64,000 nt of DNA from Zea mays (GCF_902167145.1 NC_050100.1:189961439-190025438); one strand, 5' to 3'; shown: positions 1 to 11,352, numbered from the stretch's first letter. Program-made: numbers and translations. The notes: generated by a model from the letters alone, not told the origin.

Positions 1-665
1 TGGCGGGGGCATCGGACTGTCCGGTGTGCACCGGACTGTCCGGTGCGCCATCGAACAGACAGCCCAGCCAACGGTCAAGTTTGGTGGTTGGGGCTATAAA
101 TACCCCAACCACCCCACCATTCATGGCATCCAAGTTCTCTACTTCCCAACTACTACAAGAGCTCTAGTATTCAATTCTAGACACACCAAAGAGATCAAAT
201 CCTCTCCAAATTCCACACAACGCCATAGTGACTAGAGAGAGTGATTTGCTTGTGTTCTTTCGAGCTCTTGCACTTGGATTGCTTCCTTCTTTCTTGATTC
301 TTTCTTGTAATCAAACACTCACTTGTAATTGAGGCAAGAGGCACCAATTGTGTGGTGGCCCTTGCGGGAAGTTTGATTCCCAAGTGATTTGAGAAGAGAA
401 GCTCACTCGGTCCGAGGGATCGTTTGAGAGAGGGAAGGGTTGAAAGAGACCCGGCCTTTGTGGCCTCCTCAACGGGGAGTAGGTTTGCAAGAACCGAACC
501 TCGGTAAAACAAATCCGTGTGTCACACTCTTCATTTGCTTGTGATTTGTTTTGCTCCCTCTCTCGCGGACTCGTTTATATTTCTAACGCTAACCCGGCTT
601 GTAGTTGTGATTATTTTTGAGAATTTCAGTTTCGCCCTATTCACCCCCCCTCTAGGCGACTTTCA
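1..665 (+). mobile_element. 3' part of an LTR from a third retrotransposon (probably Ty1/copia)
   Basis: This is the terminal part of a plus-oriented LTR whose start lies outside the window. It has a GC-rich repeated motif (CCGGACTGTCCGGTG type) at the left, a TATA box at 95-102, a transcribed-looking R/U5 region and a C-rich tail ending in CA at 665. Tails of this CCCCTCTAGG type are common at the ends of grass copia LTRs, so copia is the likelier class, but no internal domains are visible. It abuts the broken LTR of the next element at 666, which is expected if it inserted there. The target duplication would start GGATG (666-670), with its partner outside the window. The family is not identified. 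Confidence 0.65.
95..102 (+). promoter_or_regulatory. TATA box of the left-edge LTR
   Basis: TATAAATA sits between GC-rich U3-like sequence and an AT-richer leader, in the place expected for the LTR promoter. It fixes the orientation of this LTR as plus. Confidence 0.5.
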
Positions 666-799
666 GGATGACGACGTCGTAGGCCTTCGTCTGGTGCCGG
701 ATAAAGCGAAGGGTGTCCCTGCCCGCTTTGTCTCCGTTGGACCAGCGACATCAGCGAAGGTCTCGAGCGAAGGGTGGCGTCTTTGCCTTCGCCCCAACA
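666..799 (-). repeat. 3' LTR fragment of the minus-strand Tat element
   Basis: These 134 bp match 11734-11867 with only two differences, both C in the right copy and T in the left. On the minus strand the segment begins TGTTGGGG directly after a purine-rich stretch (800-812) that is a plausible polypurine tract. The remaining roughly 340 bp of the LTR are missing because another element interrupts it at 665/666. Confidence 0.85.
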
Positions 800-927
800 T
801 TTGCCCTCCGAGGGACCAGTTCGACAAAGTCACCTGGTGCCGAAGACGTCGCTAGATGGCGGAGACGCTGCCCTCGCTCGAAGTGGTTCCGCGGGGGTTT
901 TTGACATGACCGTTGATTGACACCGTA

Positions 928-995
928 CTGTTGGATTGCGGGTTTCCCGAAGCGCCGCAACCTGTTGGATTGCGGGTTTCCCGAAGAGCCGCGCC
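928..995. repeat. 34-bp tandem duplication upstream of the antisense gene
   Basis: Two near-identical 34-bp units (928-961 and 962-995) share the core TTGGATTGCGGGTTTCCCGA. They lie immediately upstream of the TATA box at 1001 and could be promoter elements of the antisense gene. That role is inferred from position only. Confidence 0.7.
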
Positions 996-1000
996 CTGTC

Positions 1001-1008
1001 TATAAAAG
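1001..1008 (+). promoter_or_regulatory. TATA box of the antisense gene
   Basis: TATAAAAG lies about 100 bp before the first in-frame ATG (1102) and 170 bp before the ATG at 1171, following the 34-bp duplication. It points to a plus-strand transcript running antisense to the retrotransposon genome. Confidence 0.55.
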
Positions 1009-1170
1009 GGGGCGGGGGTCGGCGCTTTTTGAACTTCACTTTCCGCGCTCCGTGAAAACCCTAGCCGCCTTTTCCACCATCTTGCTGCTCGTCTGCCCGC
1101 CGTGCTCTTGTTCGCCGGAGATCTGGCTCGAGTGAAGCAGACCACCCGCCGCCGCCGACGGTACATAGCG

Positions 1171-4100
1171 ATGCCGACCTCCTCTTCTTCTGCTGCCGCT
1201 ACGCCGCCGGCCGACGCCTCGCCGCCGGCCGACGCCTCGTCTGAGGAGACGCTGAGTAGTTTGGTGGCGGAGGAGTTGCGCGCCGGCGATTCTGTGGATT
1301 TTGGCGTGTCGCGGATGTCGTCGGTCCGCGTGCAAGATATGCAGCGGCTGGGTTACTTTGGCGGCAGAGTTGCTCGTGTCCCGGGGACGGAGGAAGTCCC
1401 CGAGCCGGAGGGCGAGTTGGTTGTGTTCGAGGCGTTCTTCGCCGTCGGTCTCCGCCTGCCTGCGCACCGATTCGTTGGCGAAGTCCTACGCAGGTTTGAC
1501 GTTCAGATACATCAGCTGACACCTAATGTCGTGGTGGCTCTGTCAAAGTATGTCTGGGCGATGACTTCGTACAGCGGACAGCCATCAGTCGAAGTCTTTG
1601 CGAAGTACTATTGCCTGCTCTGGCAGAAGAGGATGATTGGAGATGAAGTTGCCCAGTTTGGGTCCTGCACGTTTACGCCGAAGACCGGCAAGACCACGAT
1701 GCAGGTACTTGAGTTGGTTCCTTGCGCCCGCAACAAGTGGGGCAACTGGAATGAGTTTTGGTTTTACGTCGCTGAGGGTACCGTCGAAGACCATGAGGGG
1801 CTCCCCGTGTCCAAGATGTGTTCTCATTTTTACTCAGCATACCCGCCCTTCGAGGTGGCGGAGGAGGATGCGGACGAAGGGGCCCTTCGGTGCGCCGCCG
1901 GCCTGAGCAGTGGGCGCGATTTGGTTGAAGAATTTGTGGCGTACGGGGTATGGCCTTTGGCGCATGGCTGGGCGTTGGGCGAAGTGTTCCCTCGCCAGAA
2001 GCCTTCCCATGGTGGGAAGATGGTGCAAAGTCCTGCCTTCGCGCTGAATCTGCAAAGTCGCGATCCGGCCGCCTTTGTGCGTGAGGCGGAGGATGGGGCG
2101 GTGCGGCTCGTTGGTCGGTACGTGCCGAGGACAGAGGGCCAGCGTAGCTGGGATATCCGCGGGTCGATTGACCGTTTGAATAGGGTTTTTGAATTGAATC
2201 AACTGCCGTATGACGGCTACCCCGGCCAAGACGATGTGGACCGCCGTGGGAAGAAGCCGGTGGTGGAGACTGGAGACGACCCTGCGCCGGCGGCCGCCCC
2301 ATCCTCTAAAAAGAGGAAATTAGGTACTGCTATGGGAGGACTTGGGGTTTCCGATAGTTTTGCTAGAGAGTTGATGAGGACTTGCGCGGCCCCGGGGGGA
2401 AGAATGTCTTCGCCCGAGCTCCGAGAGTCTTCGGCACGGATGCTGAGGGTTACCGGGGTTGGTGGCCTAGGAATGTTCCTATCCCCCGCGCGGCCGGCGA
2501 AGACTTTTTTACATCTCGCATGGTTCGTGAATGGAAAGTGTTTCCTTACGGGCGGAATGTTGCTGCTGTTGTGTCGGCAGTGATGGACAAGGATCGCCAG
2601 GGAGCTGCACAAAAGCGCCAGGCGGTTGTCAGGCTTCATGAAGCCAGGCCAAAGAGGCAGCGGGGGGCTGCGAAGGCTGCGGCCCCTGGCGGAGGCAAGC
2701 CGCCGCTGGCGGCGAAGTCGGGCGTCCCTGCATCTAGCAAGGCGCCGGAGGCAGCGGCAGGCGCCGGTGGTTCCAAATCGACGAAGGCTGTGTCGCCGCC
2801 CAGCAGGGTGCCGGAGACCGCGAAGGCGGCCCGAGTGTTGCCGTCGTCGGGCAAGCGCGTCGCCGACTTCGCTACCAATATTAGTGTGGACGACTATCTT
2901 GGTGGTAAGCCGTTGGCTCGTTCGTTTTTTTTAATTCGTTGATATGTCGCAGGGTCGGACGAAGGCCAGCTTGCTATTGTTGCGCCTGCCGCGGCGACCG
3001 TGGCGGCTGCCGTAGTGCCGAAGGCGAAGGGCGGTGCTCTTAGTGCCGGAGGCGAGATGTCGGCACTCGCGGCTGTCAGGGATGAGGCGGGCGCTGTGTC
3101 CCGCCGGCTGAAGGAGGTGACAGAGGCACTAAGTCAGGTCCGTTGAGCTAGACTTTGGTGTTTTTTTTATTGTCAATGCTGGGGCCGCGGTCTTACGTGT
3201 GTTCTGCAGGTGGCTGACTTCGCCGACCGCACAGCGTCGGGGGCCCTCATGGCGGTTGTGTCCGCCGAAGTCGAGAGACTTCGGACGCAACATGCTGACG
3301 CTGTCCGAGAAAAATCGGCCGCCGACAGTAAGTGCCGCAAGCTGGCGGACAAGGTGGCCGCGCTGGAGGGGGAGAAGACTGACCTCCGACGCCAATTGGC
3401 GGGGGAGAGGAGGGAGACCAACGAGGCCCTCGCCAAGGCGCAGGCTGCGCAGGCGGAGGCCAATCTGGCGCGGGCGGAGGGCAATCTTGCCAGGGAGCGC
3501 GCCGAGCAGCTACAGGAGCGGCTCATCGCCCTGGAGAGCCGCGTGGAGAGGGCCGAGGCCGCGACGCGCGTGGAGGCCGAGCGGACGCGCAAACAGCTTA
3601 TGGATTCGTACCATGAGCTGGGCGCGCGGACCGGTGACTTTGAAGTGCCGGACCGAGAGCCCGGACTTCGCTGCCTGGAGTGGCTACAGGAGGAGTTGCG
3701 GGCACTCCCCACTATCGTGGAGGGGTTTATGTCGTATGCCTCCCAGGTCACCTACGAGGGGGCGATGAACGCGCTCTCCCGCAAGGGGTGCCGGCACTTC
3801 GAGGTCTTCGACCAAGCTGATGAAGACTTTGAGCGAGATATTTACAAGGTTGAGGACCCCATAGTGAAGGAATCCGCCGGAGCCATCTACGACCGGATGT
3901 GGGGTCCGCACGGTCGTGAGGTGGTCAGGGAGCGGGCCGAGACGGTGAGGGCTCAGGTAACGTTTGGCGTTTGTTTGGCGTTTGCTGGGTGTGGGCTATG
4001 TGTGGTTTTGCTGAATTTGTGTGCTGTGTCTTAGGCGGCGCGTGTCGAGAGGGTGGATGACTTCGGGGCGTTGAACAGCGTGCTGCCTGACCCGGAGCCG

Positions 4101-4871
4101 ATCCCGGCGGAGGCCGTGTCCGGGGCCGCCCTGGAGCCACCCCCGGAGACTGCGGAAGGCGCTCTGGATGCCCTCGCATCTGCTGCGGCCGACGGAGACC
4201 TGCCCCCAGAGACCGCCGAAGGCGCGCCTGATGCCCCCGCAGCCGCTGCACCGAGGGCTGAAGATCCTGCGACGGTGGCGGCGGAGGCGACAGCGGAGGC
4301 AACGGCGGAGGCTCCCGCAACGGCTGAGTCTTCGCAGGTGGCGTAGTGGGTGTGGATAGTTAGGGAATTTTGGATATGTTTCTGAATTTTGGTTGCTGCG
4401 CAGGTTCAAGATTTTGGGCCTGCGCACGCAACTGCCACTACTAATTTTTTGGCGGCTTCGACCGTGGATGGTGGTAATAAATGTGATGGGTCTGCATCTG
4501 AGTTTTCTGATTTTGCTGACTCTGGGAGTTCGGTTGAGTGGACTGAGGAGTCGTCGGAGGACTTGGACTACTTTGCGGCCTTGGATGTGGCAGCGGCGGA
4601 GGCTTCACCGCACGCTGCGGACATAGAAGATGTGCCTGGTCCGAGCACCGGGCACCGGCGGCGAAGGGCGGTTGCGAAGCGTAGAGTGAGTGGGGCGGAG
4701 GGAGGTCGGCTTCGTGTGAGTAGGGCGGGCCGGCAGGAACTGTTGTCTTTGCCAGCCGCCGTGAGTACAGGTGAAGAGGAATTGCGAAGTCTTTTTGCGG
4801 GTGAGGAGCTTAGGATAATGTTGTTTAATTATAGGGAGATGGGAATTATTCCTAAGGTTGAGCCGATGTAG
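1171..4871 (+). CDS. Five-exon antisense gene of the Tat element (PF04195-like 'putative gypsy type transposon' protein)
   Basis: The reading frame can be assembled across four short GT-AG introns. Exons are 1171-2904, 2953-3137, 3210-3956, 4035-4337 and 4404-4871, giving about 1,145 residues. An in-frame ATG at 1102 is an alternative start. Exon 1 contains a region beginning near 'FEAFFAVGLRLP' and continuing through 'QLTPNVVVALSKYVW'. This resembles the plant-specific Transposase_28 family (Pfam PF04195), whose function is unknown despite the name. Exon 3 encodes a long Ala/Glu/Arg-rich coiled coil followed by a compact domain. Exon 4 is a low-complexity Ala/Glu/Pro linker. Exon 5 has an acidic Ser-rich stretch and a basic tail. 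One base appears to be missing near 2450-2465, where the frame changes, so this copy is probably defective. The gene is antisense to gag-pol and lies between pol and the 3' LTR. Confidence 0.75.
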
Positions 4872-4990
4872 AGTGTGGTGCCCTCGCTTGTACATGTGTA
4901 AAGGCTTGTATGATGAGGTTGTGTGCCCCAGCACGCTTGGCTAAGCTTGCGAAGGCGTTATGTGCTTGGTCTGGTGTGTTTTGTTATGCT
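4872..4990. other. 3' flank of the antisense gene
   Basis: Short T/G-rich stretch between the antisense gene's stop codon and the 77-bp array. No coding potential was seen, and no clear polyadenylation signal could be singled out. Confidence 0.4.
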
Positions 4991-5497
4991 GTGCTGGTCC
5001 GGCTGCACCCTTAGGCGACTTATGCACGGATAGTCTTCGCGGTAGACTTCGGTTTTTCGTACTTGTTGTGCTGGTCCGGCTGCGCCCTTAGGCGACTTCT
5101 GCACGGATAGTCTTCGCGGTAGACTTTGGTTTTTCGCACTTGTTGTGCTAGTCCGGCTGCACCCTTAGGCGACTTCTGCACGGATAGTCTTCGCGGTAGA
5201 CTTCGGTTTTCCGCACTTGTTGTGCTAGTCCGGCTGCACCCTTAGGCGACTTCTGCACGGATAGTCTTCGCGGTAGACTTCGGTTTTCCGCACTTGTTGT
5301 GCTAGTCCGGTTGCACCCTTAGGCGACTTCTGCACGGATAGTCTTCGCGGTAGACTTCGGTTTTTCGCACTTGTTGTGCTAGTCCGGCCGCACCCTTAGG
5401 CGACTTCTGCACGGATAGTCTTCGCGGTAGACTTCGGTTTTTCGCACTTGTTGTGCTAGTCCGGCTGCACCCTTAGGCGACTTCTGCACGGATTTGT
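4991..5497. repeat. 77-bp tandem repeat array, six full copies plus a partial one
   Basis: Units start at 4991, 5068, 5145, 5222, 5299, 5376 and 5453, each exactly 77 bp apart. The seventh unit breaks off after about 45 bp. Units share the core TTAGGCGACTTCTGCACGGA and differ at a few positions, such as GCTGG versus GCTAG. The array lies between the ends of the antisense gene and gag-pol. Tat/Ogre-type elements are known to carry variable tandem arrays in this 3' region, and these can seed satellite DNA. Confidence 0.95.
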
Positions 5498-5724
5498 CGC
5501 ACGCGAGGGTGGCTAGCGCTGAGCCTCGCGGTGACCTCGTATTGGTCGAATGTCGAAGACCGTCGTCGCGGTCTTTTTTTCGACGCATGTTTTTGCGGGG
5601 GATTTTTCACACATATATTACATGGCTCCGCCTCGTTAAAAACCTCACCCCCCCGGGAGGAAAAGAGTGCAGACCAGAATAAGATTGTTTTTGTGAATTA
5701 CAAGGGCGAATCAGCCCTGATGAG

Positions 5725-6783
5725 TCAAATAAAAAATTTGCGGAGGTTGTCGATGTTCCAGGAGTGCTCCAGGTCTTCGCCGTTTGGCGTTGTGAGCCTG
5801 TAAGCGCTGGGGGAAGCTTTCGTCTTGACTATAAAGGAGGCCTCCCACTTGGGCTCCAGCTTGCCCCTGGACTCTGTCCGAGCTGTTCAGACGAGTACGA
5901 GGTCCCCTTCGCTGAATTCCCTCGGGATGACTGCGTGGTCGCGCCATGCTTTTGTCTGGGCTTGGTATTTGTTTAGGGCCTGTAGAGCGAGGACTCGGTC
6001 TCCGTCAATGAGATCCTTTGAAGTTGGCTCGTCCACGTCGGGGACGGCTGACGGAACCGTTCGCGGGGACCCATGTTTTATTTCTTGTGGGATCATGGCC
6101 TCCGATCCATATAGAAGGAGGAAAGGAGTAAACCTGGTCGCCCTGCACTCAGTCGTGTTTAGTGCCCAGACCGCCTCGGGTAACAAATCGGTCCATCTGC
6201 CCTTTTTTTCATCGAGGAGCATCTTTTTGACAGCTGTGAAGATTTTTCCATTGGCGCGTTCCACAACTCCGTTGGACTGCGGATGATAGACTGAGGCGAA
6301 GGCAAGCTTGGTGCCAATGGAGAAGCAAAAATCCTTGAAGTCTTGGCTGTCAAACTGCTTGCCGTTGTCAACTGTTAGTTCGGACGGTACTCCGAAGGGG
6401 CAAACAATGTTTTGCCAAAAGAATCTTTGGGCAGTTTTTGATGTTATTGTGGAAACAGCCCTTGCCTCGATCCATTTGGTGAAGTACTCGACAGCGACGA
6501 AGGCGAACTTAAGGTTCCCCTGAGCGGTGGGCAGGGGCCCGACAATGTCCAGGCCCCAGCGCTGGAGAGGCCATGTGTGGGCGATCAGCTTTGTATACTG
6601 CGAGGGGCTGCCGGACCGAGGAGAGAACTTCTGGCAGGCTTCGCAGGACCTTGTGACCCGATTTGCGGCGCAGATCATTGCGGGCCAGTAAAAACCTTGG
6701 CGGATCACCTTAGCAGCTAGGGCCCTTGGCCCTGCGTGTGAGCCGCACGTGCCACTGTGGACTTCGCGTAGGATCTGGATGCC
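5725..6783 (-). pseudogene. Integrase region of the Tat element pol
   Basis: The minus-strand frame begins after an in-frame TAA at 6784-6786 and runs to the natural-looking stop at 5725-5727. A zinc-binding HHCC module is visible (H-S-G-T-C-G-S-H, later C-E-A-C), followed by the catalytic core with 'GLDIVGPL', 'TVDNGKQF' and 'VVERANG' supplying the D, D and E residues. The C-terminal part ends 'HSWNIDNLRKF', as is common in plant gypsy integrases. An in-frame TGA at 5887-5889, apparently from an Arg CGA codon, truncates the last 54 residues or so. Integrase would insert the cDNA copy into the genome. This copy is inactive as read. Confidence 0.88.
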
Positions 6784-9700
6784 TTAGGTTTCGGTGACGC
6801 ACTTAAGCATTGGCTGACTGACCCCTTTCTTGTAGAGTTGGCCTTCAATCAGTGCGAAGTCTCGGCTTCGATGTCTGAGGCGCTTGGCCTCACTAATGTC
6901 GGTTGGATGATAGTACCCCTGTAGGAACAGGGTTATTGGTGCCCGCCAGTCTTCGGTCATGATAAGGTTGACTATGCGGTGGCCCTCGCTGTCATTAGTT
7001 ATTTGGAGCCCTTCGGGGCTCCGGACGGCTGGCGTGCCGATGACATGAAAGAACACGTCGGAGGGCAAGGACTCGCCCCTGGCGACGGCCTTGGCCAATG
7101 CGTCGGCCTCTTCATTCTTGGCCCGATCCACATGCTGCAAGGTGAATCCCTTGAATTGTCTCTCGAGGCTTCGGATGGCCGCGAGGTATTGCATAAGCGC
7201 GGGGTCCTTTGCTGCATAGTCTTTCTCGACTTGGCCGGCAACTACCTTAGAGTCTGTTTTGATGATGCAGGTGGATGACTGCTTCGTATTCTGCTATATT
7301 ATTTGTGCATCTGTCGGATTCCAGAGCGAAGCTGAGGCGTGCTGCATATCTGTGCTTGACCCCGACTGGTGAGGTGATGACTGCAGCGGCGCCTGCCCCC
7401 GCATGGCACCATGCGCCGTCGCAATGGATCGTCCAAACCTTCTCTGCGGACTGGTCTGGCTGCGTTGTAGGCCCAGTCCAGTCGACGACGAAGTCTGCCA
7501 GGACTTGTGACTTGATGGCTATCCTGGGCTCGAAGCTGATGTGGTAGCCGGAGAGCTCGGCCGCCCACTTGGCAATCCTCACCGATGCCTCCGGGTTTCT
7601 GAACAATTCGCCGAGTCCCCTGTGTGAGGTGACTCGGACCTTGAATGCTTCGAAGTAATGGCGCAATTTGCGCGAAGACATGACGACTGCGTAGGCAATC
7701 TTCTCCAGCTCTGTCATGTTGCACTTGGACGGTGTCAGCACTTCGGAGACATAGTAAACGGGGCACTGCCTGACCACGCCCTCAACTGTCTGCTCCTGCA
7801 CTAGTGTCGCGCTGACCGCATGCGGCGAAACCACGACGTAGAGCAACAGGGGGAGCGAGGAGTCGGGGCTTGTAAGGACGGCCAACTCTGTCAGGTACTA
7901 TTTTAATGAGGCGAAGGCCGCCGCCTGCTCTGGTCCCCAGGCAAAGTCTTTTGCACCACGGAGTGTTTTGAGGAAGGGGAGACTTCGCTCGGCGGACCTG
8001 GAGATGAATCTGTTGAGAGCGGCCAGTCTGCCTGTCAGGCGCTGGACGTCTCTGGCGGACTGCGGAGGCGTCATGTTTATGATGGCCTGAATCTTGGTTG
8101 GGTTGGCCTCGATGCCGCGATGTGATACCAGGTAGCCCAATATTTTGCCTTGGCGAACGCCAAAGACGCACTTTTCCGGGTTTAGGCGGAGTCGTGCGTC
8201 TCGCATGTTCGCGAATGTTTCGGCGAGGTCGGCGAGATGGTCCTCCTTGCTCTTGCTGGCGACGACAATGTCGTCCACATATGTGAATATATTTCTGCCA
8301 ACTTGCCCTTCGAGCACTGTTTTGGTAAGCCTGGAGAAGGTGGACCCAGCGTTCTTGAGTCCCTCCGGCATTCTGATGAAGCATTATGTGCCGAAGGGTG
8401 TTATAAAGCTGGTGCTAGCCTTGTCTTCCTCTTTCATGTATATCTGGTGGTAACCGGAGAAGCAGTCGAGGAGAGACATGACCTCGCATCCGGCCGCGCT
8501 ATCGACTATTTTGTCGATCCGCGGCAACGGGAAATTGTCCTTTGGGCAGGCCTTGTTGAGACTGGTGAAGTCGATGCACATTCGCCACTTCCCGCTTTTT
8601 TTCTGTACCATTACAACATTGGAGAGCCACGTGGGATAAGCCACCGGCTCGATGAATTTGGCTTCCAGGAGGCGGTGCACCTCCGCCTTGGCGGCCTCTG
8701 TCTTCTCGTCGGACATTTTGCGAAGCCTCTGCTTTTTTGGTCGCACCGAAGGGTCAATTCCCAAGCTGTGCTCAATTATGGACCGGCTGACTCCGACCAG
8801 ATCGAGGGCAGACCAGGCGAAGACATCTTTATTCTTGGACAGGCAGCAGAGGAGTTTCTCCTCTTCATGCGAAGTGAGGTCTTCGCTGATAGTGACTGTC
8901 TGCTTGGGCGTGGCCTGATCGAGGGGGACAGTCTTGGTCCCGTCGTTGCTCTGCAGCTGTGCCTTGTCGTGCTGCTTATTGGTTGGGCTGGCGGGCGCGG
9001 GGGCCTCGCGCTGGGCCGTGAGGTAGTGCACGTTTCTCTGACCGGGCACGAAGCCCCGCTCTATGTTGCGTGCAGTCTGTTGATTGCCGTAGACCGTAAT
9101 GACGCCTAACGGACCTGGTATCTTCATACATAGGTACAGTCCGTGAATGGCTGCTTCGAACTTATTGATGGAGCCCCGGCCCATGATGGCATTGTATGGA
9201 TATACCATATCCACGATATCAAAGGTTACTTGCTCACTTCGGGCATTGGGTGCTACACCGAAGGAGAGAGGCAGCTCTATTTTACCGACAGGAAAGGTGC
9301 CCTTGCCGCCGAAGCCATACAACGGGTTGTCCGAAGGCTTGAGCAGGCTGTGGCTTATGCCCATGCGATCGAAGGCATGGAGGAAGATGATGTCCGCCTG
9401 ACTGCCATTGTCAACTTGGACTTTGTGCAGGTCCCAGCCTGCCACGCTGAAATTGATAACCATGGCGTCGCAGTGGGGGGCGCTGCGTAGGTCGACGTCT
9501 CGTGCATCGAAGGTTAACGATATGTGGGACCACCTTGTCTGCACGACTGGGCTGGTGACGGCGACGTGGTTGATGCTGCGGTAGTGGTCCCGCTTCTGTC
9601 GCTTTGTGTCGAAGTCTGTGCTGGACCCCCCAGTTATCATGTGAATGACTCCGCGATATGGCTGATTGGCGAAGTCTTCCTGTTTTGGAGCGTGGGGGAT

Positions 9701-9955
9701 GTTTTGATGTTGCTGGTGTGGTGGTGGGGGTGGGGGAGGTACGATTTGTACTTCCTGATGGTGTTGGTAAGCGTGGTGCGGTGGATGCGGGGCGGGGGCG
9801 TGGATATATGGTGGAGGGGGTTGCTGGTAAGTGTGTGCGACAACTCTGGGGTTGTCGGCTGGTTGCGCCCGTGCCATCCTGTCTCTGGTGGCCTTCGTTT
9901 CTGGGCAGTCTTTGGTTTGGTGGGCACAGTCTTCGCCGTAGAAGAGGCAGTAGAA
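6784..9955 (-). pseudogene. Protease, reverse transcriptase and RNase H region of the Tat element pol
   Basis: The order on the minus strand is protease, RT, RNase H. The protease-like segment has 'VDNGSQADI' near 9412-9400, so Asn replaces the usual Ser/Thr of the D-S/T-G triad. The RT has 'KWRMCIDF', 'NKACPKDNFPLPRID' and the active-site YVDD at 8270-8281. RNase H has 'IHCDGAW' and 'NIAEYEAV'. Damage includes a TAA at 8384-8386 just before the fingers/palm junction, a TAG at 7898-7900, and a frame change near 7280 where about a dozen codons between 'EYEAVI' and 'CIIKTDSKVV' seem deleted. The frame is otherwise open, so decay is recent to moderate. The region upstream of the protease is rich in Pro, His and Gln. 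Confidence 0.9.
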
Positions 9956-11352
9956 TCATCGCGGCGGCTGCGCACGCCCCCGACCCCTACCACGAGTTCC
10001 ATTTTCGCGGCCCTGGGGGGATACTCGTGGCGACGAGGGGCGTCAGCAGCGGGGTGCTGGTTGACGATGTTATGCACTTGCTGTTGGTTGCGGCCGTCTC
10101 GACCGGAGTCCGGCTGCGGAGTCCTCGTCCACGTGCGGCTGGACTGTGGAGCATCTTTTGGCTTCCTTTGGGACTCGACCTTGCGCTGGTGGAGCTCTTC
10201 GGATTTGGCGTACTTTTCAAACAGCTGATATAATTCCTGGAGGTTCTTGGGCGGATCTCTGATGCAGTGGCTGTAAAGGACGCCGGCGCGAAGGCCACTG
10301 ATAGCGTAGTGGATAGCGATCTGGTCATCGACTGAGGGCAGCTGTGACTTGAGTGTTAAAAATTTGCGGTAATACTCCCGCAGAGTCTCCTTTTCCAGCT
10401 GCTTGTAGAGCGAGAGTTCGGCCAAGGCGTCGGTGTCTGGGCGGTACCCTTGGAAGTTGAGCAGGAACTTGTCCCGGAGGCTTCTCCAGGAATCAATGGA
10501 CAGCGGAGGCAACCTGGTGAACCAGGTGAGAGCTGGGCCCTCTAGGGCGATGATGAAAGACTTCGCCATTGTGGCGTCGTCCCCTCCGGAAGATGCAACG
10601 GCGACCTGATAACTCATTATGTATTGCGCCGGGTCGGTGCTGCCGTTGTACTTGGGATAGGTCCCTGCCCGGAAGTTAGCTGGCCAAGGCGTCACTTGCA
10701 GGTGTGGCGCCAGGGGACTTCGCTCGTCGAGATAGTTGACCCCTTGGAATGGCGCGGCGTGCGGGAAGGTGTGGTCGCGCTGGGGGAAACGCGGGTCTTC
10801 CGGTTGTGCGCGGTGTTGCAGGGGTGGCCCATGCTGCGGGCCGAGGTGGCCTTCGCGGGTGTCTTCCAGTTGTGCGCGCTGCTGGAGGGGTGACCCGTGC
10901 TGCAGGCCAAGGTGGCCTTCGCGCTGCATCAGTGCGATCTCCCGCTCGAGGTCCTGGGCCTTCTGCTCTTCGTCGCGTATCATTTGCCGCACTTTGGCTA
11001 GTGCGGACACGCGCTGGCGCTTGGCCTCCAGTATCTCTTTCTACCTCTGGAGATTGCGGTTCTTGAGGCGCAGGGCGCGCAGCTGTAGCTGTTCTTCTGC
11101 TGAGACGCCGAGGACTTCACCATCCTCGGTGAGGTCCGCGCCCTCCAGAGGGGCGAAGCCTGGGGGTGGCTGCGATTGTCCTTCAGGGTCGCAGGTGCGG
11201 AGAGTGTCGTCTTCGCAGGTGCGGGGAACGTTGTCTTCAGTGGCCTCTTGGTGGGTGGATTGGGTGAGGGCGAGGGCCTTGCCCTTTCTTGCGGCGAGCA
11301 GTGCTGCCTTCGCAGCCTCGTCAGCCTTCGGGTTAGCTCTCTTGGGTGCCAT
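9956..11352 (-). pseudogene. gag of the Tat element
   Basis: The ATG at 11350-11352 starts 'MAPKRANPKADEAAKAALLAARKG', about 40 nt after the 5' LTR. A TAG at 11041-11043, probably a former CAG, interrupts an otherwise continuous frame. The capsid-like core includes 'ALEGPALTWFTRLPP', 'FQGYRPDTDALAELSLYKQ' and 'LREYYRKFLTLKSQLP', typical of the plant gypsy retrotransposon gag domain. Near 10010 the frame shifts in a C-rich run. In the new frame a TGA at 9956-9958 precedes a knuckle-like 'YCLFYGEDCAHQTKDC'. Before the core, 25-27-residue units rich in Gln, Gly and His are duplicated (about 10780-10920). The protein would form the particle that packages the RNA. Confidence 0.87.

Noticed and set aside
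1673..2302. 209-codon minus-strand ORF inside the antisense gene
   Set aside because: Its composition is Pro/Arg/His-rich and without motifs. It is a shadow of the plus-strand exon.
4991..5497. CRISPR-like array
   Set aside because: The 77-bp units are contiguous with no spacers, and the context is a plant retrotransposon.
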